Notes under the pieces: generated by a model
Databases searched by the model: none
The model's input: the letters and a program-made list of their open reading frames with translations, nothing else
What the model was told of the DNA's origin: nothing
Position numbers and translations under genes: made by a program
Assembly (NCBI RefSeq): GCF_004349215.1
Contig: NZ_SMKU01000002.1
Coordinates: forward strand, 1-64,000
Length of the DNA: 64,000 nucleotides
Direction of reading: 5' to 3'
From: Actinomadura rubrisoli
GTDB taxonomy: Bacteria; Actinomycetota; Actinomycetes; Streptosporangiales; Streptosporangiaceae
Shown: positions 24,649-32,974 of the stretch, one piece after another
How the letters are laid out: every line of letters starts with the position of its first letter
Position numbering within the stretch: the first letter of the stretch is position 1

Positions 24649-24827
24649 TCTGCCCGCCCTGCCGCGACCGCGACCACCTCGCCTGCGTGTCGGGCGACTG
24701 CACCTGCGGCCACGCCGGAACCCCCGTCCGCGCGCTCACCGGCGCCGAGCGGCAGGCCGTCCGCGACGGCACCCTCACCGCCCACGTCATGCCCCGCGAG
24801 ACCACCCAGGAGATGCCCGATGCCTGA
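24645..24827 (+). CDS. small Cys-rich protein
   Basis: A 60-residue protein whose N-terminal 25 residues hold CPPC, H, C and CTC, enough ligands for a zinc knuckle, followed by a charged helix. Function unknown. Confidence 0.5.
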   Translation: MICPPCRDRDHLACVSGDCTCGHAGTPVRALTGAERQAVRDGTLTAHVMPRETTQEMPDA

Positions 24828-25140
24828 CACCGCCCGCCGCGTGAACGTCTCGCTCACGTTCGCCACCGACGTGTTGCCTCATCACGCCCTGATGAGAGTG
24901 ACCGCCTGTCTGCCCGACGAGTACTCCGTCCGTTTGGAGTCCACCAGCGTCCACGCCTTCGACCTCGCCGAGGACGACGCGGACGAGCCGTGCGTGCAGC
25001 TCGTCGTGGACGCCACGGCAGGGCTGCTGAAGGCGTACGTGGACAACCCGCAGCGAGCGGAGGAGTTCGCGACCCATACGGGCGCGGTCGTCGACGAGCT
25101 GCCGATCACCGCCGACCACCGGGGCGAGGCGACCGCGTGA
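24820..25140 (+). CDS. acidic hypothetical protein
   Basis: A 106-residue, Asp/Glu-rich protein with strand-helix alternation. The acidic segment AEDDADEPC and a DNA-like charge pattern would suit a DNA mimic, but this is speculative. Starts 8 nt inside its neighbour. Confidence 0.5.
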   Translation: MPDTARRVNVSLTFATDVLPHHALMRVTACLPDEYSVRLESTSVHAFDLAEDDADEPCVQLVVDATAGLLKAYVDNPQRAEEFATHTGAVVDELPITADHRGEATA

Positions 25141-25379
25141 GGGACGACCGGACGACGCTCACGATCCCAGGGATGCGCGCCGGCGCACTGTGGCGCCGTT
25201 CCGTCCGCGCGGCCATTCGCAACGCCTGCGTGCTCGGCGCCGAGGTCCACGTCAACGAGGAGTGGCACCTGCTCGACTCGCGGTTCACCATCCGCGCGGT
25301 GGGCAACCTCCGTGAGCTGGCCCCGCTGGTGGAGCTGCTCAAGGCAGCTCAGGCGCGCGAAGCCAAGGAGGCCCGTTGA
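25137..25379 (+). CDS. small basic hypothetical protein
   Basis: An 80-residue protein with a basic helix (GALWRRSVRAAIRNA) followed by a short beta region. GTG start in a 4-nt overlap; its end contains AAGGAG, the ribosome site for the TTG start of the next gene. Confidence 0.55.
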   Translation: MRDDRTTLTIPGMRAGALWRRSVRAAIRNACVLGAEVHVNEEWHLLDSRFTIRAVGNLRELAPLVELLKAAQAREAKEAR

Positions 25380-25660
25380 ACGTCATCACCCTCGCCTGCG
25401 ACTGCCGCGACCGGCTCGAACGCTTCTTCCGCTGGAGGGCCGTCCACCGCGTCGGCTACGACCCGGCGCCCGCCCTCGGCGGCGGCCGGTACTACCTGGC
25501 CATCGGCACCCGAGGCTGGCGAACCGAGCACGAGTACGAGCTGTCTCGCGACGACATGGAGATGCTCGGCGAGGCCATCAGCGACCTGCTCGCCACTACC
25601 CGCCCCAACGACCGGGGCGGATGGCAGTGGTTCGACCCCGAGACCGAGGAGACCCGATGA
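25376..25660 (+). CDS. hypothetical protein with TTG start
   Basis: A 94-residue alpha/beta protein with CDC near the N-terminus. TTG 25376 follows AAGGAG at 5 nt and overlaps the preceding stop (TTGA), which justifies this rare start. Function unknown. Confidence 0.55.
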   Translation: MNVITLACDCRDRLERFFRWRAVHRVGYDPAPALGGGRYYLAIGTRGWRTEHEYELSRDDMEMLGEAISDLLATTRPNDRGGWQWFDPETEETR

Positions 25661-25701
25661 TCGGCCGCACCCTGCTCGCCCGCACCATCAGGGAGAAATG
25701 A
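25657..25701 (+). CDS. micro-ORF of 14 codons preceding RNA ligase
   Basis: ATG 25657 overlaps the upstream stop (ATGA), and the stop lies 1 nt before the RNA ligase ATG. Its last codons carry GGGAGA, the ligase ribosome site. A translated coupler that opens the ligase start is the simplest reading. Confidence 0.3.
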   Translation: MIGRTLLARTIREK

Positions 25702-25702
25702 C

Positions 25703-26284
25703 ATGCGCAAGATTCCGACGGTCTTCCTCAGGGACTGGGACAACAACCCCAAACACGTCACCCGCGAACCCAACCCGGAATGCGCCTGGGTGTTCGCCGG
25801 CGCCGGCGACGCGACCCGCAAATACGACGGGACCTGCGTGATGCTCGACGAGCACGGCGACTGGTGGGCACGTCGCGAGGTCAAGCCAGGCAAGACCCCT
25901 CCGCCCGGTTTCGTTGAAGTCGGCCGCGATGAGGAGACCGGCAAGGCGATGGGCTGGGAACCCATCGCACAGTCCGGATTCGCCAAGCATTTCGAGCAGG
26001 CCCTGGACCATCTCCGCGGGAGCTCCGCGCCGACGCCGCCCGGCACCTATGAGCTCATCGGCCCGAAGATCAACGGCAACCCCGAACACCGCGACACCCA
26101 CACCCTGGTCTGCCACGCCCACGCTGAGATCAGCCCCGACGACCGCGACCACGACTTGCGTACCTACGACACCATCCGCGATCTAGTAGCCGGTCTCGCA
26201 ACCCAGAACGGCTGGGAAGGGCTGGTCTACCACGCGCCGGACGGACGCATGGCCAAGATCAAAGCCAAGGACTTCCCCGCGTGA
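25703..26284 (+). CDS. RNA ligase family protein (adenylyltransferase fold)
   Basis: A 193-residue nucleotidyltransferase. Motif I is KYDGTC with the lysine AMP-acceptor at K40. The GWEGLVYH segment (E172) is motif IV, and MAKIKAKDF (about 184-192) is motif V. This matches the small DUF5565/RNA ligase 1-like group, not full DNA ligases: no OB domain is present. It seals RNA ends in an ATP-dependent reaction in known members. A phage kinase at 43333 could supply 5-prime phosphates, as in tRNA repair; that link is inference. Confidence 0.8.
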   Translation: MRKIPTVFLRDWDNNPKHVTREPNPECAWVFAGAGDATRKYDGTCVMLDEHGDWWARREVKPGKTPPPGFVEVGRDEETGKAMGWEPIAQSGFAKHFEQALDHLRGSSAPTPPGTYELIGPKINGNPEHRDTHTLVCHAHAEISPDDRDHDLRTYDTIRDLVAGLATQNGWEGLVYHAPDGRMAKIKAKDFPA

Positions 26285-26457
26285 CCACCGAGAAGACCGT
26301 CAAACATGACGCCGCCGACCCCAAACACGGCATGACCCTCGACGAACTCGCCGCGTTCATCCAGGAAGCAATGCGCGCCGAGATCCCCGGCGACACCATC
26401 GTCCACTCCACGGCGACGTGGCGATCCAGCATCAAGCGCATCGAAGTCAAGGGCTGA
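26281..26457 (+). CDS. small hypothetical protein
   Basis: A 58-residue protein encoded from GTG 26281, overlapping the ligase stop by 4 nt. One helix (residues 18-35) and a C-terminal basic strand. Tight coupling suggests it works with the RNA ligase, but there is no motif evidence. Confidence 0.5.
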   Translation: MTTEKTVKHDAADPKHGMTLDELAAFIQEAMRAEIPGDTIVHSTATWRSSIKRIEVKG

Positions 26458-26482
26458 CGCCTGCACAACCCATGGGGGGATT

Positions 26483-27361
26483 ATGACGAACACCGACGAC
26501 GGGATGCACGACTGTGCGCGTGGGGAGCGCTGCGCAGCCCGCAAGACTATCGCAGGGGACGGCGGGGAACGGATCATCGTCCCGGCACAGACGTACCGGG
26601 TGTTCTGCGACGGCGACCGCGACCGTGTCCGAGTCTGCGTCGCCGAGCTACCGAACCGGTACACCGAACTCCGCACACGCATCGGCGACCGCCGCATCGT
26701 CGACGGCCCCCGGGTGTCCGGCGGGGGCCGGTCAGCGCCCGTCCCCATCAACCTCGGTGTCGACGCGCTCCTCCGGCAGATCGAAGAGATCACCCTGTCG
26801 TGGGACGAACGCGTCCGGGTCCTCGCCCGCCTCGCCGACCTCACCGCACCCTCCCACGCCCATGCGGTCACTGCGGCATGCGGGATGCTCACCGCCCACG
26901 TCGACGTCCTCCTCGGCCTCGACGCCGACGACATGACCCGCACCATGGACCTCACCCGCCGCGAGTACCTCCCCGACGACGCGACCGGCTGGGTGTTCCC
27001 CGCTGGCGGCTGGATCCTCTACTACGCTGCGCTCGGCGCGGCTGAGGCGGGCCGTGAGGTCCTCAACCTGCATCACCGGTCCCTGGCGATGCTTGGGTAC
27101 GCGCCCCAACATCACGACCTGATTGTGGCGTGCTGGGAGTGCGGGGAACGGTCGCTGCGCCGCCACGACGGCACTGCCGGCCTCGCCGACCACGTGGAGT
27201 GTCTCCGCTGCCGGGAGCAGTACCTCGGGTCACGGCTTCGGTCGCTGATGGTGGAGGAGGAGCAGGCGCAGCTGCGGAAGGCGGGCCGGGAACGCCGCCG
27301 CACCGACCCGGGCCGGGTAGTGCTGGCAGGCAGCCGTGACGGCACAGGAGGCAGGGCATGA
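26483..27361 (+). CDS. conserved actinophage-type protein with two zinc motifs
   Basis: A 292-residue protein. The N-terminus has DCARGERCAARK (about residues 10-21), a frequent opening in actinophage proteins of unknown role. The centre is helical (about 90-200). The C-terminus has CWECGERSL and CLRCREQYLG (about 217-250), a classic zinc ribbon, and then a basic tail. An isolated GGGGG Shine-Dalgarno sequence precedes ATG 26483, 25 nt after the last gene. Confidence 0.65.
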   Translation: MTNTDDGMHDCARGERCAARKTIAGDGGERIIVPAQTYRVFCDGDRDRVRVCVAELPNRYTELRTRIGDRRIVDGPRVSGGGRSAPVPINLGVDALLRQIEEITLSWDERVRVLARLADLTAPSHAHAVTAACGMLTAHVDVLLGLDADDMTRTMDLTRREYLPDDATGWVFPAGGWILYYAALGAAEAGREVLNLHHRSLAMLGYAPQHHDLIVACWECGERSLRRHDGTAGLADHVECLRCREQYLGSRLRSLMVEEEQAQLRKAGRERRRTDPGRVVLAGSRDGTGGRA

Positions 27362-27732
27362 CCGATTCGCGCGAGACCCTCGCCGCGATCGACACCGCAG
27401 TAGACGCGTGGAGTGACTACGACGAGACCGTCAGCAACGACGCGATGCGGTGGGCGCCCGAACCGCCTGTTGAGGATCACCCCCACACGCAGCCGCGTCC
27501 GCGGATCGAGGCCGTCGAAGTCAGGGTGAGAACCAGCGACGGTGTTGAGCACATCTACACCATGCCGGACGCGCGAGATGTCACCATAGACATGGACTTG
27601 GAGGATCCCTATCTGGACGATCCATGGTCCCTGTCTTCCCCGGCGCAGTTCGTGGGGTCGCTGCGAGTCGAGCTGTTCAGCTTGACCGTCCGCTGCCCTC
27701 GCGAAGTGAACGAGACACGCCGAGAGATCTGA
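27358..27732 (+). CDS. last gene of the early block, hypothetical
   Basis: A 124-residue acidic protein starting in an ATGA overlap. Its beta-rich middle (VEVRVRTSDGVEHIYTMPDA) and acidic end have no family match by eye. A terminator follows 90 nt downstream. Confidence 0.6.
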   Translation: MTDSRETLAAIDTAVDAWSDYDETVSNDAMRWAPEPPVEDHPHTQPRPRIEAVEVRVRTSDGVEHIYTMPDARDVTIDMDLEDPYLDDPWSLSSPAQFVGSLRVELFSLTVRCPREVNETRREI

Positions 27733-27821
27733 TCGAAGCGCTGGTCAAGAGATCGGGGCACACCCAAGTAGCGTTTCCGGACGCTGCGTGCAAGAATTCA
27801 AGCCTAGCTTGGTGGATGTCT

Positions 27822-27856
27822 GCCCCAGAGGCCCCGTGCCCTGGGGCTTTCCGTTT
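27822..27856 (+). terminator. intrinsic terminator after the early operon
   Basis: GCCCCAG at 27822-27828 pairs with CTGGGGC at 27841-27847, followed by the T-rich stretch TTTCCGTTT. It lies between the last early gene and the HTH gene at 27870. Confidence 0.65.
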
Positions 27857-27869
27857 CTCAGGGGGTGAC

Positions 27870-28151
27870 ATGCCCCCCGCGCTCAAGCCCGTTCCGGTCA
27901 CCGCGGTCGAGGCAGCTGGCCGCCTCGACCGCTCGGTCGGAACCGTCTACTCATGGGTGACCCGCCACGGCGCCCGGCGCCTCAAGCGCATCAACCGGAG
28001 GATGTACTACGACCTGAACGATCTCCGCGTGATCGAGCGGGAGATCGGTCACGGCCACCCGGTCCCGGCGACACCGGAGGCACGCGCTGAGATCGCGGAC
28101 GGCTGCCCGCTCCGCCGACAGGAACTGGCCGTCCGCTCGACTGCCGCCTGA
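27870..28151 (+). CDS. HTH (MerR/excisionase-like) protein
   Basis: A 93-residue protein. Residues ~9-60 look like a MerR/Xis-type winged HTH (TAVEAAGRLDRSVGTVYSWV...INRRMYYDLNDLRVIE, with the wing in the RRMYYD part). ATG 27870 follows GGGGG by 4 nt; GTG 27866 is less likely. It stands alone between the early terminator and the late appendage genes. It could activate late genes or act as a recombination directionality factor. Confidence 0.65.
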   Translation: MPPALKPVPVTAVEAAGRLDRSVGTVYSWVTRHGARRLKRINRRMYYDLNDLRVIEREIGHGHPVPATPEARAEIADGCPLRRQELAVRSTAA

Positions 28152-28253
28152 TCCCCAAGACGCACACCCGGGCCTCAGCTCACAGCGCCCCGGCGCGCCC
28201 CCTGGCGTGCCCACACCCCGCGCAGTTCGGCGTCCCCGTCCGTCTGCGCAAGG

Positions 28254-28305
28254 CCGGGAGCCCGCACCGTAGAGCGCGTGGGGTGTCCACGATGCGGGCT
28301 CCCGG
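28254..28305. repeat. 13-bp perfect inverted repeat in a gap
   Basis: CCGGGAGCCCGCA (28254-28266) is matched exactly by TGCGGGCTCCCGG (28293-28305), with a 26-nt loop. It lies 54 nt before the first appendage gene and is not followed by a T tract. It may be a leader structure, a factor-dependent terminator or a protein-binding site. Confidence 0.6.
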
Positions 28306-28358
28306 TCCACCTCCGGCCTGTCGGCCGTTCACGACACGACCAGCAGCCGGGAGGCGCC

Positions 28359-28805
28359 GTGGCCGATCTAGTGATGAATCTGGTCAAGGGGAAGGTGCGT
28401 CAGTACACGGCGCTGCCCGGCACGAATGACGCGCTGATCGTCGTGCCGCTGGAAGCGACCGGCCTCGAGGCCGACGCGACGCTGAAGGACTACGACACCC
28501 TCGCCGCGCTCCTCGCCGGTTCGACCAACGAGCAGACCACCCTCGGCAGGAAAACGGTCACAGCGTCGATCACCGAGAACGTCGACGACACCAACGACCG
28601 CGTCGACGTCGACATGCCGGACATCGTCTGGGCCGCTACCGCGGGCAACCCGGTGGGCGCAGTACTGATCTGCTACGACCCGGACACCACGGGCGGCACC
28701 GACGCTGACATCGTCCCGCTGGTCAAGCTGGACACTCCGTTCACCCCGGACGGCACTGAGGTAACGATCTCCCTGAACGCCGCCGGGTTCTACCGGGCCG
28801 CGTAA
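28359..28805 (+). CDS. putative virion structural protein
   Basis: A 148-residue beta-rich protein. Start at GTG 28359, where GGGAGG precedes by 4 nt. Regular strands and Asp/Thr-rich loops suit a virion decoration or appendage protein, and the first of four genes of this type. No motif proves it. Confidence 0.55.
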   Translation: MADLVMNLVKGKVRQYTALPGTNDALIVVPLEATGLEADATLKDYDTLAALLAGSTNEQTTLGRKTVTASITENVDDTNDRVDVDMPDIVWAATAGNPVGAVLICYDPDTTGGTDADIVPLVKLDTPFTPDGTEVTISLNAAGFYRAA

Positions 28806-28818
28806 GGCCCCGATCCCC

Positions 28819-30018
28819 GTGCCGGCTCTGCTGCTCGACTCCGACACCTTCCCGTTCGCCGACGGCAACGCCGGACACCTCTGCGACCTCGGCGCCGCGC
28901 CCGCGGTCGGGGACCTGGACGTGCTGTGCGTCAACTCCGACACGGTCGTCACCATGCCGTCGGGGTTCTCGGCAGCAACATCCCGCGTCGCGAACCAAGG
29001 CAGCTACCTCTGGTACCGGAAGGCTGTCGGCGGCGAGGCCGCAACGGTCACGATCACCACAAGCGGCAACTTCAACTGCCAGGTGTCGTGGTCACGCTGG
29101 CGAGGGGTCGACGCGTTCGACAAGTCCGCTGTCGCCGGCGCGGACGCTTCCGCAGGGTCGGCGACCCCGACCGCAACCACAGCCGGGCTGGCCGCGACGA
29201 ACGAGCTCTCCATCGGGTTCGGCGCGATCCACGGCGCGGTCACCTCCAGCCCTGTCTGGTCGTCCGGGTACACGCCTCTGTCGGCGGTGACGCAGGGCAC
29301 CGGAGTCGGCGCCTCGACCGGGTACGTCGCGTACCGCACGGACGCCGGGACCGCGGCAGAGGCCCCGTCGGTGTCGTGGACGACCCCGGCACCCGACCGG
29401 TACATGCTGGTCGCGACGTTCACGACGGTCGCCGCGACGACAGTGAACGCCGGTCAGGCCACCGAAACAGACACTGCGCTTCCCGCGTCGCCGCGTAAAG
29501 CCCGTACCGCGGGCCAGGCCGTCGAGGCTGACTCAGCACTCGCCGTCCAGGCCATCACCAAGCTCGCCGTCGCAGGGATGGCGACAGAGACGGACACGGC
29601 GCTCCCAGCCGCGCTCCGGAAGACCCTGACGGCCGGACAAGCGACCGAGACCGACTCCGCGTTCCCGGCCACGGCCCGCAAGGTCGTGTACGCGAGCATC
29701 GCAGTCGACACCGAGACGGCGCTGCCGGCCACGCGCACGAAGCGGCTCGCAGCCGGGCAGGCAGTCGAAGCCGACTCGGCGCCGGCGCCCGCGGTCACGA
29801 AAACCATCGCCACTGGCCTCGCCGTTGAGACCGACACCGCCCGCCCCGCCACGGCCCTCAAGGTCCGCCGCGCGGGGATCGCCGTAGAGACGGACACGGC
29901 ACTGCACGCCACCGCCGGGGAGCTCGTTGACATCACCGTCACGGTTGGGCCGCTAGCACGCGGTTGGACGGTGGGGGAGCCGGCGCGGGGCTGGTCAGTC
30001 GGGGCGCCTACGACGTGA
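28819..30018 (+). CDS. virion appendage protein with eight tandem 20-residue repeats
   Basis: A 399-residue protein. Residues 1-208 form a beta-rich, jelly-roll-like domain. Residues ~211-371 are eight tandem repeats with consensus AGxAxExDxALPAxxxKxxx, giving a Thr/Asp/Ala-rich rod. The tail ends ARGWTVGEPARGWSVG, a short duplicated unit. Similar repeat proteins occur in actinophage tail or appendage clusters. A receptor-contact or glycan-carrying role is inferred, since a glycan cassette follows 770 nt downstream. Confidence 0.65.
   Translation: MPALLLDSDTFPFADGNAGHLCDLGAAPAVGDLDVLCVNSDTVVTMPSGFSAATSRVANQGSYLWYRKAVGGEAATVTITTSGNFNCQVSWSRWRGVDAFDKSAVAGADASAGSATPTATTAGLAATNELSIGFGAIHGAVTSSPVWSSGYTPLSAVTQGTGVGASTGYVAYRTDAGTAAEAPSVSWTTPAPDRYMLVATFTTVAATTVNAGQATETDTALPASPRKARTAGQAVEADSALAVQAITKLAVAGMATETDTALPAALRKTLTAGQATETDSAFPATARKVVYASIAVDTETALPATRTKRLAAGQAVEADSAPAPAVTKTIATGLAVETDTARPATALKVRRAGIAVETDTALHATAGELVDITVTVGPLARGWTVGEPARGWSVGAPTT
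29449..29931 (+). repeat. coding tandem repeat, eight units of about 60 nt
   Basis: Eight consecutive units encode 20 or 21 residues each, with conserved A-G at unit start, E/D at positions 6-8 and AL/P at 10-12. DNA identity between units is partial, so the array is old enough to have diverged. Confidence 0.8.
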
Positions 30019-30027
30019 GGGAGTCCG

Positions 30028-30309
30028 ATGCTGTCGATCCCCTCGACGTCCAAGGAGTACCTCCACATCCCGGTCACCGGCGGGACGTTGTCCACGCCTG
30101 TGGATATCGCTGTGATCGCCGCAACCGCGGAGGAACCCACCTCGGGGGATTGGAAGCCCGCAGACGTGTGGGACGGCGCCGTCGCCAAGCTCCTCATCGG
30201 GCCGGGCGGCACGGTGCCCCTCGCCGACGGCGTGTACCGGGTGTGGGTGCGTGTCACCGCCACCCCGGAGATTCCAGTGCTCCGCTCCGGGCTTTTGGAG
30301 ATCACCTAA
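30028..30309 (+). CDS. small putative structural protein
   Basis: A 93-residue beta-rich protein (HIPVTGGTLSTPVDIAVIA then repeated strands). The sandwich-like plan resembles small tail or decoration proteins. ATG 30028 has a GGGAG ribosome site. Position among appendage genes supports a virion role. Confidence 0.55.
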   Translation: MLSIPSTSKEYLHIPVTGGTLSTPVDIAVIAATAEEPTSGDWKPADVWDGAVAKLLIGPGGTVPLADGVYRVWVRVTATPEIPVLRSGLLEIT

Positions 30310-30779
30310 TGCAGGGTGACCCCCGCCAGGTCCCGTACGACATGCGCCCACACAGGGACGCCGTCCATGCCTGGTTCAGCCTGTCGTACAGCAACTACGC
30401 CGTCCTGCCCCGCACGCTGCTCCAGTCGATGCCCGACGAGTGGCAGAAACGCTTCGTGGAGCTCCTTGAGGAACTGCACACCGAGTTCGCCCACGTGGAG
30501 CAGGCCGACGGCTACGAAGTCACCGCAGGCTCGTGGCTGTACGCCAACGAATGCAGCTCAGCTCAACTCAAGGCGGCAGGCGTCAAGATTGTCGAGACCG
30601 ACGACGAAGACGGCACCGACGACGAGACCTGCTACGTCAACCGCGACGGCGACGAGATCGACGGCCACCAGTACGTGTTCGTGCCGGGCACCGAACCGAT
30701 CCCGCACTACAGCCGAGGACGCACCTACGTGCCTCCCGCCAGCGTCCTCAAAACGCTCAGGATAGAACCCGGCGAGTGA
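30309..30779 (+). CDS. hypothetical protein of appendage cluster
   Basis: A 156-residue protein starting in a TAATG overlap. The N-terminal half is helical with many aromatic residues. The middle is very acidic (VETDDEDGTDDE). The C-terminal part has basic strands. It shares no motif with known tail proteins. Confidence 0.55.
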   Translation: MQGDPRQVPYDMRPHRDAVHAWFSLSYSNYAVLPRTLLQSMPDEWQKRFVELLEELHTEFAHVEQADGYEVTAGSWLYANECSSAQLKAAGVKIVETDDEDGTDDETCYVNRDGDEIDGHQYVFVPGTEPIPHYSRGRTYVPPASVLKTLRIEPGE

Positions 30780-30788
30780 GGAGACTCG

Positions 30789-31484
30789 GTGCCCGCCGAC
30801 CTGCTGATCATCGTTCCGTCCCGTGGACGCCCCCACAACATCGCCGCCCTGTGGGACGCCTGGCAGGCCACGACCACCGGCGCCGCTGAACTCCTCGTCG
30901 CAGCGGACGACGATGACCCCACACTCCCCGGCTACCGGCAGGTGTGCGGAGAGCGGGGCATCGAGCTGCGGATCGGACCGCGGCGCCGCATGGTCCCGAC
31001 GCTCAACGAGGTCGCGCTCGAGCGGGCGACGCGACACTTCGCGCTCGGCTTCCTCGGAGACGACCACCGTCCCCGGACTCTGGGCTGGTCGGCGCACTAC
31101 CTCGCCCATCTCCAGTCCCTCGGCAGCGGCTTCGTTTACGGCAACGACCTGGTCGCCAAGGACCGGCTCCCGACGCAGTGGGCGCAGACCTCGGACATCG
31201 TCCAGACGCTCGGCGCGATGATCCCGGCGCACGTCACCCACCTCTGGGCCGACAATCAGATCTGGGATCTCGGTCACGCGATCGACCGGATCCGCTACCT
31301 CCCGGACGTCATCGTCGAGCATTGCCATCCGCTCGCCGGCACTGCCGACGACGATGACCGCTATCAGGAGGTGAACCACCCGGACGCCTTCGAGGCTGAC
31401 CGGCTGGTGTACGCCGACTGGTACGCCAACCAGTTCCCTGCGGATGCTGAGAAGCTCCGGACGCTGATCGGGGCGTCCAGGTGA
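30789..31484 (+). CDS. glycosyltransferase (GT-A, GT2-like)
   Basis: A 231-residue GT-A enzyme. The N-terminus IIVPSRGRPHNIAALWDAW is the nucleotide-binding start of GT2-like enzymes. Metal-binding acidic clusters are AADDDDP (about 39-45) and LGDDHRP (about 88-94). The acceptor side is IRYLPDVIVEHCHP. It opens the glycan cassette, with an ATG/GTG ribosome site GAGGAG just upstream. The substrate sugar is not apparent. Confidence 0.8.
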   Translation: MPADLLIIVPSRGRPHNIAALWDAWQATTTGAAELLVAADDDDPTLPGYRQVCGERGIELRIGPRRRMVPTLNEVALERATRHFALGFLGDDHRPRTLGWSAHYLAHLQSLGSGFVYGNDLVAKDRLPTQWAQTSDIVQTLGAMIPAHVTHLWADNQIWDLGHAIDRIRYLPDVIVEHCHPLAGTADDDDRYQEVNHPDAFEADRLVYADWYANQFPADAEKLRTLIGASR

Positions 31485-32053
31485 CGGAGTGGCGGCTGTT
31501 CGACGGCGACCGACCGCACGTGTCAACGCTCGATTTCCATCGCGACCGGGAGCGTGCACCGCACCTGGAGCAGCCCGCCCATCACGACCGGCTCCACCGC
31601 GCCGCCGAGCACGTCCGCGGACTGCGGCCGACGAGTGTCGTTGACCTCGGCTGCGGCGACGGCGGGCTCCTGTCGCTGATCCGGGACATCCCGTCGTGGG
31701 GGTACGACTGGCAGCCGTCCAACGCCGCTGGCTGGGCCGCGCGCGACGTAACCGCGGAGACCCGCGACGTGTTCGAGTCCCGAGACGCGCCCCGCTGGGG
31801 CGAGTGCGCGGTCGCCACGGAAGTTCTGGAGCACCTCGCCGATCCCCATGGCACGGTCGCGTGGATCGCCGCCCATGCCCGCTACATCGTTGCGTCCTCG
31901 CCGGCGTTCGAGACCGGTGACTCGGCCAGCGAGTGTCACGCATGGGCGTGGGACGTCGACGGGTACGCCGACCTGATTTCCCCAAGCTTCACGATCTTGT
32001 CGCATGAGGTCGTCGGCTGGACACAACTGCTCGTCGGGGAGGCGCGGCGCTGA
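31481..32053 (+). CDS. SAM-dependent methyltransferase (class I)
   Basis: A 190-residue Rossmann methyltransferase. Motif I is VVDLGCGDGGLLSL (about 51-64), followed by ATEVLEHLADP (about 107-118), the usual acidic-aromatic binding motif of small-molecule methyltransferases. Together with the epimerase and GTs, it probably methylates a sugar or sugar-nucleotide. DNA methylation is unlikely, as no DPPY or PC motif is seen. Confidence 0.8.
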   Translation: MTEWRLFDGDRPHVSTLDFHRDRERAPHLEQPAHHDRLHRAAEHVRGLRPTSVVDLGCGDGGLLSLIRDIPSWGYDWQPSNAAGWAARDVTAETRDVFESRDAPRWGECAVATEVLEHLADPHGTVAWIAAHARYIVASSPAFETGDSASECHAWAWDVDGYADLISPSFTILSHEVVGWTQLLVGEARR

Positions 32054-32946
32054 TGGACGTCGTTGTGACCGGCGCGCGGGGCTTTCTAGGCCGACACCTC
32101 CAAGCGGCCCTGGAAGCACGCGGCGACTATGTCCTCGACATCGATGTGGATCCCGACCAGGAGTGCAACCGGGACGCGTTGGAGTTCTTCCGCGACGACC
32201 CGCACATGTGGGATCTAGCGATCCACTGCGCTGCGGTGGAGCCCCACCGCTCGGCGATCGACGGACGCGCCCTCGCGGTAGGCGCCGGAAACCTTGAACT
32301 GGATGCGGCGATGTTCGGGTGGGCGGCGCGTGTCCACCCAGGCCGCCTGGTCTACCTCTCCAGCTCGGCCGCGTACCCGGTGTACCTGCAGACCGGCGAC
32401 TACCGGGTGCCGCTGCGGGAGCACGACACGTGGGAACAGCCTGGTGAGGCCGACGCGATTTACGGCGCGGTGAAGGTGATGGGGGAGCGCCTCGCTCGCC
32501 TGTACCGGGAACAGGGCGGCGCTGTGACGGTTGTGCGGCCTTTCAGCGGCTACGGCGAGGACCAGTCCTCCGACTTCCCGTTTGGGGCATTCCGCGATCG
32601 CGCGCGGCGACGTGAGGACCCGTTCGTGGTCTGGGGCGATGGCACCCAGGTCCGCGATTGGATCCACGTGGACGATGTGGTGGGCGCTGTGCTCGCCGCG
32701 GTAGACGCCGCCGTGGACGGCCCGGTGAACATTGCTACCGGGATCGGGACGAGCATGGCGGAGCTCGCCGAGATGTTCTGCGCTCAGGTCGGCTACGACC
32801 CGCCTTTCGAGTACCTTACGGACCGGCCTGCCGGGGTGGCGTACCGCGTCGGTGACCCCACCGTCCTCAACGAGTTCTACAGGCCGAAGGTGACGCTCGC
32901 GGAGGGCGTGAAAAGAGCGCTCGCAAGGCAGCCCGTCAACATGTGA
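32053..32946 (+). CDS. NAD-dependent epimerase/dehydratase (extended SDR)
   Basis: A 297-residue nucleotide-sugar SDR. The cofactor site is VVVTGARGFLGRHL (residues 3-16). The catalytic tyrosine and lysine are in IYGAVKVMGE (about 137-146), and the active-site serine region is LVYLSSSAAYP. VVRPFSGYGEDQ and WIHVDDVVGA are family features. It should convert an NDP-sugar for the neighbouring transferases. Confidence 0.85.
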   Translation: MDVVVTGARGFLGRHLQAALEARGDYVLDIDVDPDQECNRDALEFFRDDPHMWDLAIHCAAVEPHRSAIDGRALAVGAGNLELDAAMFGWAARVHPGRLVYLSSSAAYPVYLQTGDYRVPLREHDTWEQPGEADAIYGAVKVMGERLARLYREQGGAVTVVRPFSGYGEDQSSDFPFGAFRDRARRREDPFVVWGDGTQVRDWIHVDDVVGAVLAAVDAAVDGPVNIATGIGTSMAELAEMFCAQVGYDPPFEYLTDRPAGVAYRVGDPTVLNEFYRPKVTLAEGVKRALARQPVNM

Positions 32947-32974
32947 TCAACGTTCCGGTCTGGACAATAGACGC

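Noticed and set aside
27733..27869. Possible tRNA-like sequence in the gap after the early operon
   Set aside because: A short TTCAAG stretch invites comparison with a T-loop, but no cloverleaf or acceptor stem could be drawn.
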